DNA of 59,958 nt from Actinomycetota bacterium (GTDB lineage: Bacteria > Actinomycetota > Actinomycetes > Nanopelagicales > Nanopelagicaceae): the NCBI GenBank assembly GCA_016870975.1, contig VGAE01000008.1, positions 1 through 59,958 on the forward strand, in the 5' to 3' direction. Positions 56,234 to 59,958 of this stretch are shown one piece after another. The position numbers were made by a program, and so were the translations under genes. The notes under the pieces were generated by a model, which was not told where the DNA came from, made no database searches, and saw only the letters and a list, made by a program, of their open reading frames with translations. Positions within the stretch are counted from its first letter, which is position 1. Each line of letters begins with the position of its first letter.

Positions 56234-58345
56234 GTGACTTTGGTCTTGGCTTCTATTAGCTACTCCATAACCTTTATCGCGGTCGGGCTATTCACTGTTC
56301 GGGGCCTCGAGCTGTATCGCACGATTAAATCCGGGCAACCAGATCCAACTCGTAGCGGAGAAAAAGGTAAGCGGTTTGCGGCGATGACCAAAGAGGTCTT
56401 GGGCCATACCAAGATGCTCAACTTCACGGGAAGTGGCATCGCGCATTGGTTTGTCATGATCGGTTTTGTTGCGCTACTTGGAACTTTAGTAAACGCTTAT
56501 GGACAGGTCGTAGATCCGGAGTTTGTATTACCGATTGTTGGTAAGTGGGATCCATATTCTTATTTTGTATTGGTAATTGCTTGGTTAACCGGGTTTGGAA
56601 TTGTTACTTTGATTGGCGTAAGACAGATAACAAGGTTTGTTAGAAAGGGAAGAACTTCAAGGTTCTTTGGTTCGTATAACAAACGCGCTTATTTCGTGGA
56701 GGCCGTAATTTTAGTTGTGGTCTTCTGCGTGGTTGGAATTCGTGATTTAGAAGTCCGTTTACAAAACGGTGAAGATGTTGGAGGACTAATTTCTCTGGTT
56801 GCAGCGCTCAAGATTGTAGTTTCGATGACCTGGTTTATCGTTGTGGCTTCTAATTTAAGAATGGGAATTGCTTGGCACCGCTTCTTAGCGCCATTTAATA
56901 TCTTTTTCAAAAGAAATGTTGGTTCGGCTCCGACTTTGGGAGCGCTTCCTGAGATGTTGTCTAAAGGTGCACCGATTGATTTTGAAGATCCTAAAGAAGA
57001 TGACTTATTTGGAATTGGTAAAGCCGCCGATATCTCCTGGAAAGGCTTGCTGGATATGGCGAGCTGTACTGAGTGTGGGCGTTGCCAATCCCAGTGCCCG
57101 GCTTGGCATACTGAAAAACCGCTCTCGCCAAAATTATTGGTGATGGCGATGCGTGATCATGCACTCGCAAAGGTTCCATCTGATCAACCGATTGTTGGCG
57201 AAACAATTTCGCCGGATGTCTTATGGTCGTGTACTACTTGTGGCGCTTGTGTAAATGAATGTCCGGTAGATATTGAACATATCGATCACATTGTAAATAT
57301 GCGAAGGTTTCAAGTTTTGGTGGAGTCTGAGTTTCCAACTGAGTTAGGCGGAACTTTTAAGAACTTAGAGAAGGCCGGAAATCCCTGGGGCGCTAATCGG
57401 ATGGATCGAAATTCATGGATTATGGAATGTAATTTTCCGGTTCGGGTAATTGAAGGTGAGCTACCTGAGACGGTTGAATATCTATTCTGGGTTGGATGCG
57501 CAGGTGCCTATGAAGAACGAGCTCGGAAGACCACTAAAGCGGTAGCGGAATTGCTCTATATGGCCGGCGTCGAATTTGCCGTTCTCGGTGCGAGAGAAAC
57601 CTGCACCGGAGATCCGGCGCGGAGAGCCGGAAATGAATTCTTGTATCAGATTCTCTCTAGAGAAAATATTGAGACTTTTAAAGAGGTTTATGCGAATTAC
57701 AAAGGTAAGAAGAAAGTTGTTGTGACTTGTCCACATTGCTTCACAACGATTGGTAGGGATTATCGCCAGCAGGGTTATGAACTAGAGATGGTCCACCATA
57801 CGCAGTTATTGAATCAATTAGTAAAAGCTGGGAAGTTAAAGCCAGTCAATAAAGCAACCAATAAATTGACCTATCACGATCCATGTTATTTGGGTCGCCA
57901 TAATCAGATTTATGAACCGCCTAGAGAATTGTTGGAGTCAACGGGTGTTGAAGTCATTGAAATGCCGAGAAATAAAGAGCGCTCATTCTGTTGCGGTGCT
58001 GGTGGCGGAAGAATGTGGATGGAAGAAAAATTAGGTACGCGAATCAATTTGAATCGTGTTGACGAAGCGATTGATACTGGGGCTCCAGAGGTTGCGGTGG
58101 GTTGCCCGTTCTGCCGAGTGATGGTATCTGATGGAATGACCGGTAGAGGGGCTGATGTTGCAGTATTAGATGTCGCTCAAGCGCTTCTTCGTACGGTCAA
58201 GCACGAGAGTGGCGAGCGTTCCGCCAATCAAGCCGCCGACATGGGCGCGCCAGTCGATGCCACCCAAGATGAAACCAAGCGCGAAGTTAATAAGAATGAT
58301 GCCAATAATCCCGCGCCATTCGATTCCAATGCGAGCTCCGATTAA
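56234..58345 (+). CDS. Membrane-anchored Fe-S oxidoreductase with CCG domains (HdrD-like)
   Basis: About 703 residues. N-terminal five-helix region resembling nitrate reductase gamma/HdrE (about 1-240), two 4Fe-4S motifs (CTECGRCQSQCP near 278 and CTTCGACVNECP near 333), then two CCG domains (YLFWVGCAGAY ... and HDPCYLGRHN ... FCCGAGGGRMW). Similar proteins in mycobacteria (Rv0338c-type) are thought to pass electrons to menaquinone; the donor is unknown. The last 60 residues are a hydrophilic tail encoded opposite the rhomboid gene. Confidence 0.9.
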   Translation: MTLVLASISYSITFIAVGLFTVRGLELYRTIKSGQPDPTRSGEKGKRFAAMTKEVLGHTKMLNFTGSGIAHWFVMIGFVALLGTLVNAYGQVVDPEFVLPIVGKWDPYSYFVLVIAWLTGFGIVTLIGVRQITRFVRKGRTSRFFGSYNKRAYFVEAVILVVVFCVVGIRDLEVRLQNGEDVGGLISLVAALKIVVSMTWFIVVASNLRMGIAWHRFLAPFNIFFKRNVGSAPTLGALPEMLSKGAPIDFEDPKEDDLFGIGKAADISWKGLLDMASCTECGRCQSQCPAWHTEKPLSPKLLVMAMRDHALAKVPSDQPIVGETISPDVLWSCTTCGACVNECPVDIEHIDHIVNMRRFQVLVESEFPTELGGTFKNLEKAGNPWGANRMDRNSWIMECNFPVRVIEGELPETVEYLFWVGCAGAYEERARKTTKAVAELLYMAGVEFAVLGARETCTGDPARRAGNEFLYQILSRENIETFKEVYANYKGKKKVVVTCPHCFTTIGRDYRQQGYELEMVHHTQLLNQLVKAGKLKPVNKATNKLTYHDPCYLGRHNQIYEPPRELLESTGVEVIEMPRNKERSFCCGAGGGRMWMEEKLGTRINLNRVDEAIDTGAPEVAVGCPFCRVMVSDGMTGRGADVAVLDVAQALLRTVKHESGERSANQAADMGAPVDATQDETKREVNKNDANNPAPFDSNASSD

Positions 58346-58711
58346 AGCGAGCGCTCCAAAAAGACCAAAGACCATTCCGGAGGCTCCAACGCTTGCAGTG
58401 TAAGGATTGTTGAAAAGTGCGCTTGCGAGCGATCCAAAGATTAGAGAAGTAAGTAAGACTGTTACATATTTCGTTACTCCAAAATAAAGCTCGACTGGTG
58501 AACCTAAAACATGGAGCGCATAGAGATTAAAGCCAAGATGAAAGAACCCGCCGTGTACGAGGGCGACGGTAATTAATCTCCAGTATTGGCCTTGATCAAA
58601 TTCAGCGCCGCTAATCCAGAGGCTCTCTTCATAGTTCGGCACTAATAATTGAATTAAATACGAGAGCGCGATTGCTCCAACCAAGAGATTGGTGGTGGAG
58701 CGAATTCGCAT
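58166..58711 (-). CDS. Rhomboid family intramembrane serine protease
   Basis: 181 residues, six helices. Catalytic Ser in SVGASGMVFG and His in DWRAHVGGLIGG, with the HGGFFHLGFNLYAL motif of helix 2. Substrates are unknown. It overlaps the cyclophilin gene by one base upstream and the Fe-S oxidoreductase gene by 180 bases at the 3' end. In mycobacteria a similar gene order sits beside gyrA. Confidence 0.93.
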   Translation of the reverse strand: MRIRSTTNLLVGAIALSYLIQLLVPNYEESLWISGAEFDQGQYWRLITVALVHGGFFHLGFNLYALHVLGSPVELYFGVTKYVTVLLTSLIFGSLASALFNNPYTASVGASGMVFGLFGALALIGARIGIEWRGIIGIILINFALGFILGGIDWRAHVGGLIGGTLATLVLDRTKKRLSDI

Positions 58712-59238
58712 TAGGAGAGCGAGACGGAGTTGATTTTGATAGCCTCAATTGGGCGGTCGGCGGGCCCGGTTTTCGCTGTGGCAATTGCATCAACTACTGC
58801 CTGTGAATTCGAATCCTTAACTTCGCCAAAGATGCTGTGCTTTCGGTTCAACCAAGAAGTTTCGGCAACAGTGATAAAGAATTGTGACCCATTTGTATTT
58901 GGTCCGGCATTTGCCATGGCAAGTAGGTATGGCTTATTGAAAACAAGTTCTGGGTGGAATTCATCAGCGAATTTATAACCTGGTCCGCCCGTTCCAGTTC
59001 CAAGTGGATCGCCTCCTTGGATCATAAACCCCGCTATAACTCGGTGAAAGATTGTTCCGTCAAAAAGCGGTTGGTTGGTCTTCGTGCCAGTATTTGGATT
59101 TACCCATTCGCGTACTCCAGCAGCTAGTTCAACGAAATTAGCTACCGTTTTGGGGGCGTGATTAGGAAAGAGCTCAATCACGATATCACCTTTATTGGTG
59201 TGAAGTGTGGCGCGGTAAATTGGTGGCGTATCGCTCAT
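58711..59238 (-). CDS. Peptidyl-prolyl cis-trans isomerase, cyclophilin type
   Basis: Cytoplasmic cyclophilin, 175 residues from ATG 59238. Catalytic signatures FHRVIAGFMIQGGDP (Arg and Gln), LLAMANAGPNTNGSQFFITVAET and NRKHSIFGEV. The longer frame to 59307 adds 23 unrelated residues inside the DinB-like gene; ATG 59238 overlaps that gene's stop by 4 bases. Confidence 0.95.
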   Translation of the reverse strand: MSDTPPIYRATLHTNKGDIVIELFPNHAPKTVANFVELAAGVREWVNPNTGTKTNQPLFDGTIFHRVIAGFMIQGGDPLGTGTGGPGYKFADEFHPELVFNKPYLLAMANAGPNTNGSQFFITVAETSWLNRKHSIFGEVKDSNSQAVVDAIATAKTGPADRPIEAIKINSVSLS

Positions 59239-59699
59239 GGTTTCGCTTTCTGTTGACGGATCTGATTTGCGTGATTGATTGGATGGTTGGTGTAGGACTT
59301 TAGCCAATTCTGAGCAGTGTAGGTACCTGATTCAGTATGTGTACCTGTGTTATCTAGTTGGGACTCGGTGAGACGTTTGATTAATTCGTAAGAAGATTTT
59401 CGGACTGCTGTAAATACCGCAAGTGAATCTTGAATTCCTTGGCTTTCATGTCCAAGCGTTGTACTTTCCACCCACCTACTTTCATCATACCCTTGAATTG
59501 TGGTTCCTGGTTCGGCAAGCAGTCGACGAAGTCTTGAGTAAGACTGGGCTTCACTATCGGCAAGATGGTTAATTACTTGTCTTGGACTCCAACCATATGC
59601 CGATTTATCTAAATCAGATTCAGAGTGTGTTTTTATAGTTGCTAGGAATTCATAAGTTGCAGCTTTATCACTCTGGGCTATTTCGTTAATTGAACTCAT
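59235..59699 (-). CDS. DinB/DfsB-family four-helix protein
   Basis: About 154 residues. The segments QVINHLADSEAQSYSRLRRLL and SYTNHPINHANQIRQQK carry spaced histidines that fit the metal site of DinB-like bundles. Function unknown. The longest frame runs through tRNA-Ala, so ATG 59699 is preferred; an in-frame ATG at 59717 is the alternative, and both ATGs lie within the repeats described at 59700-59742. Confidence 0.78.
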   Translation of the reverse strand: MSSINEIAQSDKAATYEFLATIKTHSESDLDKSAYGWSPRQVINHLADSEAQSYSRLRRLLAEPGTTIQGYDESRWVESTTLGHESQGIQDSLAVFTAVRKSSYELIKRLTESQLDNTGTHTESGTYTAQNWLKSYTNHPINHANQIRQQKAKP

Positions 59700-59742
59700 T
59701 TTGTGGAGGCCTTTCATTTGTGGAGGCAATCCTTTTGTGGAG
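59700..59742 (-). repeat. Three direct repeats of the tRNA-Ala 3' end, 17-base period
   Basis: On the minus strand CTCCACAAA occurs at 59742-59734, 59725-59717 and 59708-59700, each step exactly 17 bases, with GC-ending units between. The first copy is the 3' acceptor end and trailer of tRNA-Ala. The second and third carry the ATGs at 59717 and 59699. Confidence 0.75.
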
Positions 59743-59810
59743 ACTAGGGGAATTGAACCCCTAACCCCCTGCTTGCAAAGCAGGTGCTCTACCAATTGAG
59801 CTAAGTCCCC
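59738..59810 (-). tRNA. tRNA-Ala (TGC)
   Basis: The acceptor GGGGACT pairs with AGTCTCC (one G-U), the D-arm is AGCTCAATTGGTAGAGC, the anticodon loop is TTTGCAA (TGC), and the T-arm is AGGGGTTCAATTCCCCT. The discriminator is A, followed by CAAAA, so CCA is not encoded. Confidence 0.95.
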
Positions 59811-59835
59811 ATATCGCAGCGATTGAGCGTAGATA

Positions 59836-59913
59836 TGGTGGGCCTAAGTGGACTTGAACCACTGACCTCTTCCTTATCAGGGAAGCGCTCTAACCAGGCT
59901 GAGCTATAGGCCC
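59836..59913 (-). tRNA. tRNA-Ile (GAT)
   Basis: The acceptor GGGCCTA pairs with TAGGCCC, the D-arm contains AGCTCAGCCTGGTTAGAGC, the anticodon loop is CTGATAA (GAT), and the T-arm is GTGGTTCAAGTCCAC. The discriminator is A and CCA is encoded (59836-59838). tRNA-Ile followed by tRNA-Ala is the pair usually found downstream of gyrA in actinobacteria; the remaining 45 bases to the window end hold no gene that I can see. Confidence 0.95.
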
Positions 59914-59958
59914 GCGAAACGGAAGCGCAAGGCTACCTGACCCGCGGGCGGGCGTAAA

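Noticed and set aside
1-59958. Mobile elements, CRISPR arrays, toxin-antitoxin or phage defence systems
   Set aside because: No transposase, integrase, Cas or nuclease genes, no regularly spaced repeats beyond the 17-base units at tRNA-Ala, and no anomalous composition were seen.

Overview
The window looks like a small, moderately low-GC actinobacterial genome, most like the freshwater acI lineage (Ca. Nanopelagicales, Planktophila/Nanopelagicus type). The reasons are the actinobacterial gene orders (14-gene nuo operon; ccsB-resB-ccdA-resA-phosphoglycerate mutase; helicase-associated protein beside XPB; a cyclophilin and rhomboid next to a tRNA-Ala/tRNA-Ile pair), actinobacterial fusions such as MFS-dTMP kinase, near-absence of intergenic space, and leaderless-type promoters. 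The lineage call is inference; no marker gene could be searched. No insertion sequence, prophage, CRISPR array or rRNA was seen, and no gene-free stretch exceeds 300 bases.

Layout. 0-5.3 kb: SIMPL-domain protein (cut by the window edge), Sua5, a secreted trypsin-like protease whose signal peptide is out of frame at an A9 tract, tRNA-Tyr, class I aldolase, YajQ and RarD. 5.3-32.4 kb is a respiratory block: polyprenyl diphosphate synthase, nuoN to nuoA (complex I), menG, menF, menD-menC-menB, menE-menA (menaquinone), then the System II cytochrome c maturation genes ccsB, resB, ccdA and a resA-like thioredoxin. The parts fit together: the prenyl tail, the quinone ring and its final methylation feed the quinone reduced by NDH-1, while ccs/res genes mature the c-type cytochromes downstream. 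32.4-40.7 kb: histidine phosphatase, HAD phosphatase, XPB helicase with its partner protein, an M20 peptidase, proC, and two unknown proteins. 40.7-43.4 kb: a large secreted zinc metalloprotease, a TIGR04076 protein and tRNA-Thr. 43.4-52.9 kb: glyoxalase-like protein, holB, MFS-tmk fusion, topA, hppA proton pump, pyrE. 52.9-56.1 kb: dnaK-grpE-dnaJ chaperone operon. 56.2-59.96 kb: Fe-S oxidoreductase, rhomboid protease, cyclophilin, DinB-like protein, tRNA-Ala and tRNA-Ile. In actinobacteria this last group usually follows gyrA, so the right end is probably near the replication origin.

The most noteworthy observations are: (1) the secreted protease lies one base out of frame with its own signal peptide at an A9 homopolymer, which suggests phase variation, -1 slippage or a base-calling error; (2) eleven genes show TANNNT followed by exactly 6 or 7 bases and then ATG/GTG, a consistent leaderless-promoter signature that also revises several start codons; (3) menB and menE appear to share one symmetric -10 element; (4) the dnaK operon carries a DnaJ with no zinc-finger domain, and a SigR/SigH-like promoter lies upstream; (5) the tRNA-Ala 3' end is reiterated as three 17-bp repeats that run into the next gene; (6) there is a 180-bp convergent coding overlap between the Fe-S oxidoreductase and rhomboid genes.
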